Assembly (NCBI GenBank): GCA_025558075.1
Contig: JAHLKF010000005.1
Location: 372,001-436,000, forward strand
DNA: 64,000 nt
Direction of reading: 5' to 3'
Source of the DNA: Gaertneriomyces semiglobifer
Lineage: Eukaryota; Chytridiomycota; Chytridiomycetes; Spizellomycetales; Spizellomycetaceae
Shown here in pieces: positions 11,724-22,131 of the stretch (within the stretch, counting starts at the first letter, position 1; every line of letters starts with the position of its first letter). The translations under genes and the position numbers were made by a program. Under the pieces are notes generated by a model. That model was given only the letters and a program-made list of their open reading frames with translations. It did not search any database and had not been told where the DNA came from.

Positions 11724-13855
11724 ATGTCCCGGCCGCCTAATACCCCCCTGCCTAATACTCCGTCAGGGGCACCCAATCCGTTTGCTGCGACTCCTTTACC
11801 TCCAGAATCTGTACCCTCGCCCACTCGGCCCAAACTTGCTCCTGTTCCTCCCACTCATCTTGACACCTCCCTACTTCGCATCGGCTTACGCGACGCTGCA
11901 CGCAAATGCTCAGAGCGGGGGCTGTATAATGGAGCAAAATGGTAGCTTGGATGGCGCATCGAGTACCGTCTTTCTGCCTGCCGATAAAGCTAATCAGCAT
12001 GTAAACCAGGGCGCTCCAGCAGCTGACCAATCTTCCCGTGGATAACGCGAGCAACTATCCTCTAGATATCACTTCAGATTCTGAATTACAGAAGAGTGCG
12101 CGGGAACGAGAAGCACCGCTACCAGAAGCCGAGGATGACGCGTGCAATCTGGCGGTTCAGTATTTTCGTCTCAACGAGCATCGGCGGGCAGAGTGGTGCT
12201 TGCGCAAATATACGAACCCAAAGGCGATCTTTCTCCGATGTTATTGCATGTTCCTGCTGGGCGAGAGGAGGAAGGCTGAAAACGTCCTCGGCTTTGAAGT
12301 GTCCCTGCAGAGTCATCGGAAACCGAATCCGGAGCTGCGAAATGTGCTAGTTCTTCTGGAAGAAAATGAATCGAACATGGACAGTTTTTGCTGGTATATG
12401 AAAGGCCTAGTTCTCCTGCAGCTGAAGCTCAATGAACAAGCGTGTGCGGCATTCATCAAATCCATAGAACGATTTCAATATAACTGGAGCGCTTGGGAAG
12501 GACTTGGCGCCGCAGTGGATTCATCATCAAATTTAAATACGGTTCTGGCCAAAGTACCTCCTGGATATATGCGCAAGTTTTTCTCGGTATACATGATGTC
12601 AGAGAAAGGCATCTCGTCAACAGAGTACGCCCAAAGCATGGTAGATCTTGCGGCCATGTTCCCCGATAACCCATATTTAACGCTACAATCGGCCGTGGCG
12701 TATTACAACCAAGGAAAGTATCGCCAGGCATTGGACGATTTCGAAGATTACAGAGAACGCGAACCGTACTCGCTCGAGAATACTGACACCCAGTCACATA
12801 TCCTCTTTACACTGAATCAACACGAGAAGTTGAGTGTTCTTGCTCACGAAGCTGTTGAGCTCGATCGATTCAAGCCTGAGACGTGCATCGCACTTGGAAA
12901 TTACTACAGTAGTCGCCGAGATCACTATCACGCTCTGCAGTACTTTGAGCGTGCAACCAAACTTAGACCTGGCTTTGCGGAAGCCTTCATATTGATGGGT
13001 GATGAGTACTTGGAATTAAAAAATTCCAACGCCGCACTGGAAACATACCGCAGAGCTGCTGATGCCGCACCGCATGACTTCCGTACTTGGTTTGGTATCG
13101 CCAAAGCGTTCGACTTACTTGACATGCCGGATCACTCCCTGCCTTACTACCAAAAAGCTGTAGCGTGTAGGCCATACCAAGCACAGATATGGACTAGCAT
13201 GGGTGTATGTTATGAAAAAGTTGGAAAAGAGCAACTTGCAATGATGTGCTATCAACGAGGACTTACCTGTATGGACAAGGACACCATTTTATACTTCCGC
13301 ATTGCCAAGCTATACGACCATTCGCCTCGATTACGCGATAAAGCTCAAGCAGCGGTATTCTACAAATTGTGGGTGGAGGAGTTTGAGGCCAAAAATGGGG
13401 ACAAGGAAATGTACTATGAGCTCTGGGAAGAGGCGCATACATTCCTCACCATGTTTTTCAAAGACAAGGGGAAGTACGCAGAGGCTGAAGTTTTCTTACA
13501 AGAGATTCTCCACACAGAACGAGGTAAAGCGCTTCTGCGTGAACTGCGCGCGCTCAAGGAGAACAGAGACCCGGGTGGTCGCCATGGCCGAAGCAAACTT
13601 GGTACCAGCAGTTTCTCGGCAAACATTCTTGATCAATTCAATGATCACACTCCTGGAGGTGGACCATCCACATTTCGAATGGCGACACCGCAAGGAACAA
13701 CGCATCATCCGCCGAACAGTACCAGAAGGGGATACGGTTATTTCGCGTCTGGCCCACCGGGTAGTAATCAGCGTGCTGGGAGCGCAGGAGCTAGTAGAAC
13801 AGGGTCTAGAAACACCAGTGGGCTCAGTACCCCGGCAGGAGAAGATGCACGGTAG
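11724..13855 (+). CDS. CDC23: Anaphase-promoting complex subunit Cdc23 (APC8)
   Basis: TPR scaffold subunit of the APC/C ubiquitin ligase. Two exons, 11724-11941 and 12010-13855, give 687 residues. The N terminus is Pro-rich; exon 1 ends in the conserved LRDAARKCSERGLYNGAKW and exon 2 continues it as ALQQLTNLP, matching the APC8 N-terminal domain. Further typical stretches are EAEDDACNLAVQYFRLNEHR and a long TPR array (YNWSAWEGLGAA, RPGFAEAFILMGDEYLELKN, YQAQIWTSMGVCYEKVGK). The last ~100 residues are Gly/Ser/Thr/Pro-rich and probably disordered. Start chosen as the first ATG in the open frame. Confidence 0.93.
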
Positions 13856-13949
13856 TTCGGCTATAGGCGCATGATCTAATTTAATAATACAATACTCTTA
13901 CTATAGGTGCTCCAGACAGCTAGCTTAATTCCTCCCAATGAAATACACA

Positions 13950-16900
13950 TTATTGACTATGGCCCTCGACCCATTCGCTCCATGATCGCACAGCGTCTTT
14001 CTTGACGCGGCCTTCTGTAACATAGTCGGCAATGGCTTCAGCAAACACAACGCTTGTTTTAACCTCGTTCATAATCCCAACGCCAAAGTCTACGGCGGTA
14101 CGGCGCACAAGGTACCGCACATCTTCCGTTGTCTCCGGTCTCACCTTCGCGAGAGAGATGACCAGAGACACTTTCCGTTGATCATAGAGCTTGCGCGCAA
14201 CGCGGCGATCAAGTAAAGTCTGGGTAAGTTCCTTTTCACCACCTTGCACGAAGAGGGGAACATCAGTTCCAAGGTTCGATTTCAGGACATCCGCCGTGTG
14301 TTCCGTGTCCGCCAAGATCTGATATCCCGCTCCTGATAACGTCTGGGCAATGTAAGCTGCCTCGGCCGGGTTCGTTAGCTCGTCCACGCTCATAAGAATG
14401 CTACTGCCTTCAGGCATCGGGAGCTTCTTGAAGTTATTGTGATTGGCATACATCGATGTCAGGTAGGCTTCGCGGACGTCTCTACCAAAGCAAGCAACTT
14501 CACCGGTGCTAGCCATCTCAACTCCGAGCATGGGATCAGCGCCCCCAAGGCGAGTCCAACTGAAAATTGGTACCTTGACGGCTTTGTAATCACGCTTCAC
14601 TGTCATGGGATCAACTTTCGGAATAGCGCTGGAGAGCGTAGGCGATTTAACCAACGCTCGCGTCGCGATGTCAATGAAGTTGGTGTCAAGGACCTTTGAC
14701 ACAAACGGGAACGACCGAGAGGCACGCAGGTTACATTCAATAACCTTCAGCTCGTGCTTGCCTTCCTTGCCCGGCGGTGGTCGACGAAGAATGATCTGCA
14801 TGTTGAATGGCCCAGTAATTTTAAATGCTTTGGCGACTTTCTGAGCAATAGTCTTGCAATCTGCCACGATTTCAGTGGTCAGCCCGCGTAATCCAATATC
14901 TTTCGCAGAGGCAGCAGTTTGGGTTGTTTCGCCCTCGTAGGTAGGAGGAAGCACCAACGTCGCATCGCCAGAGTGAACCCCAGCATTTTCAATATGCTGA
15001 GAAAGAGCATACACCAGTAGCTCGCCGTTTGACGCCACTGCGTCAACATCGAGTTCCTGAGCACCCTCAATGAACTTGGTGATGACGATGGGGTGTTCCG
15101 GAGACACGTCGGTTGCAAGTGACAGATAGTGACGTAAATTTTCTGGTGTGTAAGCAACATTCATTGCGGCACCAGAGAGGACGTAGGAGGGGCGAACAAG
15201 AACAGGATAGGTGACACGCTGCGCAAAAGCGAGAGCTTCATCCACACTGGACAGCTCTTTCCACTCAGGCTGGTCAACGCCGATATCGTCAAGGATTCTG
15301 GAAAACTTCTCGCGGTCTTCGGCGCGATCAACATCCACTGGGCTGGTGCCAAGGACGTTCACTCCGCGATTCCATAGCTTAAGTGCAATGTTTTGAGGAA
15401 GCTGCCCGCCAACGCTGACGATACATCCACTGGCGTTTTCCCGCTCATAGATATCCATCACACGCTCAAAGCTGAGCTCCTCAAAGTAGAGACGATCACA
15501 TTCATCAAAATCGGTTGAGACAGTCTCGGGGTTATAATTAACCATGACCGTACGGTGTCCAAGCTTTCGTAGAGATTGAATCGTAGAAACACCGCACCAA
15601 TCAAATTCAACACTTGAGCCGATACGATACACACCGGATCCAAGTACCATGATACCCTTATCGTCGAAAGTGACATCATCAGAAGTACCGTTGTACGTCA
15701 TGTACAAGTAGTTCGTGTCCGCAGGAAACTCTGCGGCCAATGTGTCAATGCGCTTGACAATGGGAATGATGCCATACTCCTTACGGAGCGCACGGATCGC
15801 GAGTTCGGAAGACTTGGTATACTTGGCAATCTGTTTGTCGGAAAATCCACTCTGCTTAGCCTTTTGTAAGAGAGACGCGGGGAGTGTTGCGGTAGAGAGA
15901 CCGTACTCCGTGATAGGTACCGGAGGCGTCCCTTCTGGATCTGCGGCGTCCTTCTGAATGATTTCTTCCACAGGCTTGGGTCCATCATGCTTCTTGAGCT
16001 CTGCCTGAAGCTTGACAAGATTCTCTAGCTTATACAAGAACCACTTGTCGATCTTTGTCAAGTCGTGAACCTGGTCGACGGTGTAACCATGATTCAACAT
16101 GGCGCTACCGACAGCGAAAAGGCGACGGTCTGTCGGTTCAGAAAGAGCCTTGTCCAAATCTGGAAAGTCTAAGGCTTGGAATCCTTCGAAGCCTGGATCA
16201 ACCATACGAATTGCCTTTTGCAGAGATTCCTCCCACGTGCGGCCAATACCCATGACCTCTCCAACACTCTTCATGGAAGAGCCAATCTTCCGGGAGACAT
16301 GCTGAAACTTACTGAGATCCCAACGTGGCATCTTGGTAACGATGTAATCGAGGGAGGGCTCAAAGTTGGCAGTAGTCGTGCGAGTGACAGAGTTGCGAAG
16401 ATCCGGTAGTGTCGCACCTAGCGCAATCTTGGCTGCCACAAACGCAAGAGGATAGCCAGTAGCCTTCGAAGCCAAAGCACTGCTACGCGAGAGACGCGCG
16501 TTCACCTCAATCACAGCAAAGTCTAGACTGTTGGGGCTCAACGCATACTGCACGTTGCATTCACCAACAACACCCAAATGTCTGATAATCTTGATTGCGG
16601 CGGATCGCAGCATATGATACTCCTCGTCGCTGAGGGTTTGAGAAGGTGCGACAACAATCGAGTCACCTGTGTGAGTTCCCAGAGGGTCAAAGTTTTCCAT
16701 GTTGCACACTGTTATGCAGTTGTTCTCGGCATCACGAACGACCTCGTACTCTAGTTCTTTCCACCCCTTCATGGAACGTTCAACAAGAATTTGCGGAGAT
16801 AAGGACAGTGACGCAGTTGCCAGTTGACGCAATTCGTGTTCATCGTTGGCAAAGCCTGACCCCAGTCCACCCAAGGCGTATGCCGCGCGCACAATGACGG

Positions 16901-17687
16901 GATAGCCGATTTGAGCGGCAGCCGCAATGGCATCATCCACACTTTCCACGGCAGTAGACTGGGCAACAGGAATGCCGATGTCCTTCAATGCTTGTGCGAA
17001 CAAATCGCGATCTTCACTGAGCTCGAGGGTACGGATCGGAGTGCCAAGGACCTTAACATTGTGCTTTCGCAGCACACCGGCGTGCTCCAAAGCTACTCCG
17101 CAGTTGAGCGCTGTCTGACCACCAAAAGCCAGCAGGATCCCGTCCGGCTTCTCCTTCTCAATGACGTATTCGATATACTCAGGATTCGAGGGAACAAAGT
17201 ACACGACGTCAGCAAGTTCTTTTCCAGTCTGAATGGTGGCAATATTGGGGTTTATAAGGATCGTTTGAACACCTTCTTCCTTCAGCGCTTTGATAGCTTG
17301 CGAGCCTGAATAATCAAACTCTCCAGCTTGCCCGATGCTAAGACCGCCACTGCCAACGATGACCACGCGCTTAGCAGGCGGCGGCTTCTTCAGAGCGCTG
17401 TTAGGAGCAGGGGTCCAGTCCTTCCATGGATCCGTCGATATCGAGGCTGTATGCTGGCTCCGCCGAAATGGCTGTCGCTGTTTAGGATCGGCTGATCCAG
17501 TAAGCGTGCGGAGAACGTAAGAGCGGAAGGCATCGACACCTTCAAACGGTACAGCAGGAACGCTGGAGATTTGGGAAGGTACAGGGCTTGATTGATACGA
17601 TCTAAGTAGTAGACCGACCGCGCTCAGAGTCGGCTTCCTGTGGAGGACACGGTGGGCAACCGATACGGTTGATTTAAGATGAATCAT
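13950..17687 (-). CDS. CPA2: Carbamoyl-phosphate synthase large chain, arginine-specific, mitochondrial type
   Basis: Makes carbamoyl phosphate from bicarbonate, ATP and ammonia supplied by the small glutaminase chain, for arginine synthesis. Single exon, 1245 residues from the ATG at 17687; a longer frame starts only with TTG. The first ~60 residues (Ser/Arg/Leu-rich, few acids) look like a mitochondrial presequence, as in filamentous fungi and unlike the cytosolic yeast enzyme. The synthase core begins near residue 105 (VVIVGSGGLSIGQAGEFDYS), with two ATP-grasp halves (first: AAYALGGLGSGFA; second: PSYVLSGAAMNVAYTPENL), each ending in a typical ECNVQYAL or ECNLRASRSFPF motif, then the C-terminal MGS-like regulatory domain (GAGYQILADTEHTADVL). 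It is not fused to glutaminase or aspartate transcarbamylase, which argues for the arginine pathway. A perfect Gcn4-type site lies upstream at 18331. Confidence 0.9.
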   Translation of the reverse strand: MIHLKSTVSVAHRVLHRKPTLSAVGLLLRSYQSSPVPSQISSVPAVPFEGVDAFRSYVLRTLTGSADPKQRQPFRRSQHTASISTDPWKDWTPAPNSALKKPPPAKRVVIVGSGGLSIGQAGEFDYSGSQAIKALKEEGVQTILINPNIATIQTGKELADVVYFVPSNPEYIEYVIEKEKPDGILLAFGGQTALNCGVALEHAGVLRKHNVKVLGTPIRTLELSEDRDLFAQALKDIGIPVAQSTAVESVDDAIAAAAQIGYPVIVRAAYALGGLGSGFANDEHELRQLATASLSLSPQILVERSMKGWKELEYEVVRDAENNCITVCNMENFDPLGTHTGDSIVVAPSQTLSDEEYHMLRSAAIKIIRHLGVVGECNVQYALSPNSLDFAVIEVNARLSRSSALASKATGYPLAFVAAKIALGATLPDLRNSVTRTTTANFEPSLDYIVTKMPRWDLSKFQHVSRKIGSSMKSVGEVMGIGRTWEESLQKAIRMVDPGFEGFQALDFPDLDKALSEPTDRRLFAVGSAMLNHGYTVDQVHDLTKIDKWFLYKLENLVKLQAELKKHDGPKPVEEIIQKDAADPEGTPPVPITEYGLSTATLPASLLQKAKQSGFSDKQIAKYTKSSELAIRALRKEYGIIPIVKRIDTLAAEFPADTNYLYMTYNGTSDDVTFDDKGIMVLGSGVYRIGSSVEFDWCGVSTIQSLRKLGHRTVMVNYNPETVSTDFDECDRLYFEELSFERVMDIYERENASGCIVSVGGQLPQNIALKLWNRGVNVLGTSPVDVDRAEDREKFSRILDDIGVDQPEWKELSSVDEALAFAQRVTYPVLVRPSYVLSGAAMNVAYTPENLRHYLSLATDVSPEHPIVITKFIEGAQELDVDAVASNGELLVYALSQHIENAGVHSGDATLVLPPTYEGETTQTAASAKDIGLRGLTTEIVADCKTIAQKVAKAFKITGPFNMQIILRRPPPGKEGKHELKVIECNLRASRSFPFVSKVLDTNFIDIATRALVKSPTLSSAIPKVDPMTVKRDYKAVKVPIFSWTRLGGADPMLGVEMASTGEVACFGRDVREAYLTSMYANHNNFKKLPMPEGSSILMSVDELTNPAEAAYIAQTLSGAGYQILADTEHTADVLKSNLGTDVPLFVQGGEKELTQTLLDRRVARKLYDQRKVSLVISLAKVRPETTEDVRYLVRRTAVDFGVGIMNEVKTSVVFAEAIADYVTEGRVKKDAVRSWSEWVEGHSQ

Positions 17688-18680
17688 GGTAGGCGTAGTC
17701 AATAATGTGGGGCGATTCTATGCGGCTTGAACTATAGGGATTTCAATACGCTCGAGACTTGTAGATCTAATGCCAAACAATCTGGTAAGAATCTTGCACC
17801 ATTTTTGGAGTCGCGTTACGAACCTCGCTCGCCGCCAGAAGACAACGCGTGCTCTACCTGTTCTGCAATGTAGTTGCTCGCAACCTTTTCGTCGTGATGA
17901 AAGTACATAGGCGAGGACGGATAAAATCGGATGGTTTGATTCCTTGGTCCTCCTAATCGATCCTTTGTGGAAATCAGGAGTGACACGCGATCTAGCTATG
18001 GGCCGCGTCAGAGAGAAAGGAATGATGTTGTTGTTCATGAGCTGAGATGTCGAGGGCAAATCACGGAAACCGCATGGCAAATCGTTGGCGGGCAATTAAA
18101 TTACCTTATGGATCTGATCCGGTCAACTCCGTTTGTTCGCAGCCACAAAAAAACAGGCACGCACTGCCTACTTCTGTGAAGCTGGTGAGCAATCTGATGT
18201 CGGGGGAGGCAGAACCTCTGAATAACGAAGAGCGCTGGTGCCGGTGAGGGAAGAGAAGGGCGGAAGATCGTTTGCCTCTTTTTTATATTCCCAGTTTTCA
18301 GCTTTGACGTCGACAAGATTATCCCCATCTATGACTCATCCATCAGTGATTATGCCAGATGTTACGTAACAATGCTGACATCAGCTTGCATGCCTTGTCG
18401 GAGTGTGCTTACGCAATCACTATCAGCGCTGATTGGACGCTGTGAATCACGCGTCAAACGCACGTCTGTCTCTGGTCTTCCACTTTTTATATTTAAGACT
18501 CAGAGGCCCTGAGCTGAGCAGAGACGACGACCACGTTCAGGACAGACACGGGTGAAGAATACAATTGCAAAAATAGTTAGAGCAGCATAGACAATTATAG
18601 GAGGAGCGACGACTTGGTTTGCGTGACCAACCGGAAACGTAGATGCTTTCTGTAGTTGACGAAATTATCCATTCTCGAAC
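17688..18680. promoter_or_regulatory. 993-bp divergent upstream region of CPA2 and the S1/P1 nuclease
   Basis: Long intergenic stretch between divergent genes. A 125-codon ORF on the minus strand (17718-18095) has no recognisable domain and is not in frame with CPA2; I treat it as chance. A TATA-like TATATTTAAG lies near 18489, about 190 bp before the nuclease start. The one notable site is ATGACTCAT at 18331. Confidence 0.45.
18331..18339 (+). promoter_or_regulatory. Gcn4/AP-1 consensus site ATGACTCAT
   Basis: Exact match to the optimal 9-bp Gcn4 half-site pair. It lies about 640 bp upstream of the CPA2 start and 340 bp upstream of the nuclease start. Yeast arginine CPS genes are known Gcn4 targets; control here is inferred. 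Confidence 0.45.
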
Positions 18681-19882
18681 ATGCTTTCGATGATAACTTC
18701 GTTGGCAGCTGGCCTCTTGGTAATGCTTGCCATAATTGGCAGGGTTGAAGCATATGGAAGAATGGGTAAGTGTTACAAGTTATGCAAATGAGTGCAATTG
18801 CGTAGATTTCTTGCTAAACCTGCAGGTTTTTTAATCGACAGGACATTGGATGTCAGGTTGGATTGCAGAACAATATCTCACACCCCAAGCTGTTGCATAC
18901 GCTCGTTACCTTCTACCGCGGCAGAATGGAAGCCTGGCCGACGCTTGTCTTTGGGCCGATGGTGTGTAATGTTAGTCACTGCATTGCCCTCTACCACTCT
19001 TAAGAGCTTATTCCTTTATGTTTTTCTGGGAACGTAGAAATTAAGGGGCTGCCACGCCGCCCTTACGATTGGTCTAACAGCTTACACTACATCAATCCGG
19101 TCAGCGAGTGCAAGCAATCCATTGAGCCTAGTGATTGTACGCACGACCGCTGTGTTGTATCGGGAATGTTCAACTATACCACTCGGCTGCTCGACCACAC
19201 ACTGACGCGCGATCAAAAAGAGGAAGCTTTGAAATTTTTGATCCATTTTGTGGGTGATGTTCATCAGCCTTTGCATGCCTCCGGTCGGGCAGAAGGCGGA
19301 ACTCGCCAACATGTTACCTTTGACCGTAAGCGCCTGTCGCTCCACCAAGTTTGGGACTTTTCTTTATTTGAGAAGCACATCAACGACGACTTTCGAGGTT
19401 CCAAATACCTATACGCAGACTACCTTTTGGCAGAACTCAACAATACGTATGGACCATCTTTGCCCGATTGGGACAAGTGCTCCACTTCCAAGCCGTCGCC
19501 GTATTCCACTTATTTGGGATATGGATCTTATATCCCCAGCGATTTTCCGCTTTGCCCAGAAGACTGGGCGTTAGATGCATCCCAAGTGAGCTGCAAAGCG
19601 GTATGGCCGTACATTGATGAACATAGTCATCCTCGTGCCGCGAGCTCGAGCACTGGCAACCTCAGTTCCCGAAACGATCTTGCATTGCTGGATTTGGCTG
19701 GCGAGTATTATAAGCAGAACATCAAGATTGCAGAATATGGGCTTATGCAGGCCGGAATGCGCATCGCTTGGGTTGTGAATTACTTGGCTGACTTTGACGC
19801 ACAGGCTAGTGTGCGACCTTTTGTTGCTGATCAACCGCGATGGCTATCGCCCATGATATGGCAAGGGCGGCAAGAGGAATAA
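18681..19882 (+). CDS. Secreted S1/P1-type zinc nuclease
   Basis: Extracellular or vacuolar single-strand nuclease/3'-nucleotidase with three zinc ions. Exons 18681-18765, 18842-18961 and 19038-19882 give 349 residues. A signal peptide (hydrophobic residues 5-20) should be cut after VEA at residue 24, leaving Tyr25 as the mature N terminus. Zinc ligands expected from P1 nuclease are present in order: His30 (YGRMGH), Asp in CLWADE, His in NSLHYIN, His and Asp in LIHFVGDVHQPLH plus the last His there, and His/Asp in LHQVWDF. The N-terminal residue that coordinates zinc through its backbone is Tyr here; in P1 it is Trp. Cys pairs and several Asn-glycosylation motifs fit a secreted protein. It is convergent with the UBX gene. 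Confidence 0.9.
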
Positions 19883-20067
19883 CGCACGTAGTGCACGATA
19901 TATTACTTGACCACCAGCTGGTTTTTCATCGATACGTAGAGGAATACGATCGGGTAGACGCCCACACGTAGCTCGCCCACTCCAGTTACAATAGCTGTCT
20001 TTATATAGAATACATGAGATACGCGAAGATTCCCGGGTGCATCATTGTATCATCCTTCTATCGTCCT

Positions 20068-21835
20068 TCAAATGCTGCTATTTGTGTCACTTTCCTCCTG
20101 TAACTTCTCTTCAACTACCAGACTTCCGTTAGGTACCAGACCCGCTTCTTTGCAACTCATCCTTAGATCCGTGAGCAGCTTTCGAGGATAAGTGTTGACT
20201 AAAACAATATCAATAGTATCATCGAACGGCGTTAGATCTTGCGTTTCTACAAAGTCGTACACCTTCTGAAGAGGATCATCATGTTTGAAACGTCGAACGG
20301 CTCGTCCACCATTCGGTAGGCGCACTAGGACGGACGCCAGCGGGTCTGCTGAAGATTTTTGATCCGGCTCTGGCTCCATCCTTGCAATAATCTCCCGGCG
20401 TCGTTGCTTCCGTCGCTCAATTTTTCGTTCTCGTTCAGCGGCAATCCGTTCCGCCTTCTGCCTCTCACGCTCAGCGCGTGCTTGTTCCTCTCGAGCTTTA
20501 CGTGCCTTCTCCCGATCTGCAGCAAGCGATGCCTGATAAGCTGCATCTTGCTGTTCTCGTATGGATCGGGCAAGCTCTCGCTCGCGCCGATCTGCGCGAG
20601 CTGACGAAAGGTCCGGCTCTATCCGGTCGATGATGTCAATAATGTTGGCAATAACACGGTCGGAACTTGTAGATCCTATCGTGACGAGCATTACTTCACG
20701 CGGCTTGCGGGGCAGTAAAAACCTTAACACACGAATCCTACGAACCATCAACGTCTATCGGTACGGTCACGCCATTAGGCGCGACCAGAGCAAGGAATGG
20801 AAAACGAGTAGCACCAAGAGTAGCACCGGTTTGATAACCATGAGATGTGTGTACGTCAGCAGCCCACACCATGATTTCACGTTCAGCTAAGAAGATAACT
20901 AACTCTTGCGATCCAAGGACGCCACTAGCGAGCATTCGGTGAGTAACTCTACCGAGACATAAGTGAAATTGTGGTTATCCCCACCTGCAAAAAACGGGCG
21001 TGGCATCTTGCTGATTCGAGTGCAAGTACACTAACATGTAACGAAGCTCAGTCTTGGTCTTTTGTAAAGCCTGCTCATATGAGCCCTGGAAAAAGTCCGG
21101 ATGGGTGACGCTGTACGTGCTTTCAAACTCCCTGATAAAGCGCTGCGCGGCGACTCTAGGATTTTCCAAGGATATAGACCCCGATTGCCGTGGAATAGAA
21201 CTCGTAGGCGAAAGTAATCTTGCTATAGCCAAGGGGCACGTAAATACAAACCATGTCTTGTTCCCGACAATGCGACATCTTACCGGCAAATCGAAGAATG
21301 GCCCAAAGAAACCTGAGCGGAAACACCACGGGGAGTGCTAACAAGTCCCAGAATGAATACACCTATTGTGGTGCATTGAACTTAATGCCGTTAGAAGTTG
21401 CTGCATGTACAACAGCACGTACCTGCAAAGCGTTGGCATTCGATGAAGACGTCGTAGGCTCCGCCTGAGCATCAACATCTTCTTCCGGGTCACTTGCTGG
21501 CACGCCATCGGAGTCGCCGGCGCTTTCATCAAACACTTGCGTTAACGCGCTCTGCCGGCATTACACACACGCCTGAGTGAATGGAGTCGCTGATTGAGTC
21601 TCAGTGCAATCGGTGACCTCACCTGTAGATCCCAATTGCTAGACTCCAAAATGGCGATTGAGCCTTCTAGGTCCTCCGAGTTTGTTATGGCCTGCGATGA
21701 CGATTAATGTATGGTAGATCTAACTCTCTGCAACATTCTGCAAAGCACTTGCACGCGGAAAAAAATCGTAAACCCTACCTGAAAACTCTGGAGAGACTCT
21801 TTTTGACTATCGGTCAAGGTGTCCAATGCTTCCAT
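20068..21835 (-). CDS. FAF2/UBXD8-like UBA-UAS-UBX protein, ER-associated degradation
   Basis: Membrane-anchored Cdc48/p97 adaptor of ER-associated degradation and lipid droplets (human FAF2; yeast Ubx2 is related). Seven exons (minus): 21835-21779, 21691-21623, 21551-21423, 21362-21284, 21222-20985, 20948-20746 and 20675-20068, joining to exactly 461 codons. Domains: UBA-like at 1-45 (SFQAITNSEDLEGSIAILES); a hydrophobic hairpin at 86-111 (VYSFWDLLALPVVFPLRFLW); a thioredoxin-like UAS domain at about 145-265 (ELVIFLAEREIMVWAADV, ATRFPFLALVAP); a charged coiled coil at 285-365 (LARSIREQQDAAYQASLAAD); and a UBX domain from about 369 to the end (VLVRLPNGGRAVRRF). The intron before the last exon has an unusual GTTCGT donor, but the splice restores the family's reading frame exactly. 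Confidence 0.9.
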
Positions 21836-22131
21836 CACTGAGAAGCTTCCGTTTTATGCTGCCCGGCCTTCGTGAGTGGTCTAAGTTTGTTTTCGGGTCG
21901 TGGACGTTTAAAGTTCGCGACGGTGACGGCGCTGGTGTTATCGATAACAGAAAGCATCAGGGCGTTTCGCCTTTTGGCGTTCAAATTCATTCATTCAATT
22001 CAGAGGAAACCTTGGCACGGCGTTGTCGCCGTCGGTTGATTCGCACAAGGCCAGGGGAGTAGCAACGAGTTGCAGAGAACAAGAGTGCTGAGAGCGGTGG
22101 GCGTTTGCCTGCGATCAGGACTGTCCTCGCA

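Noticed and set aside
11360..11740. 126-codon Arg/Thr-rich ORF
   Set aside because: It is created by the ACG and GCGA repeats in the SAR1-CDC23 promoter region.
17718..18095. 125-codon minus-strand ORF upstream of CPA2
   Set aside because: No motif, not in frame with CPA2, and an independent presequence-like start already exists for CPA2.
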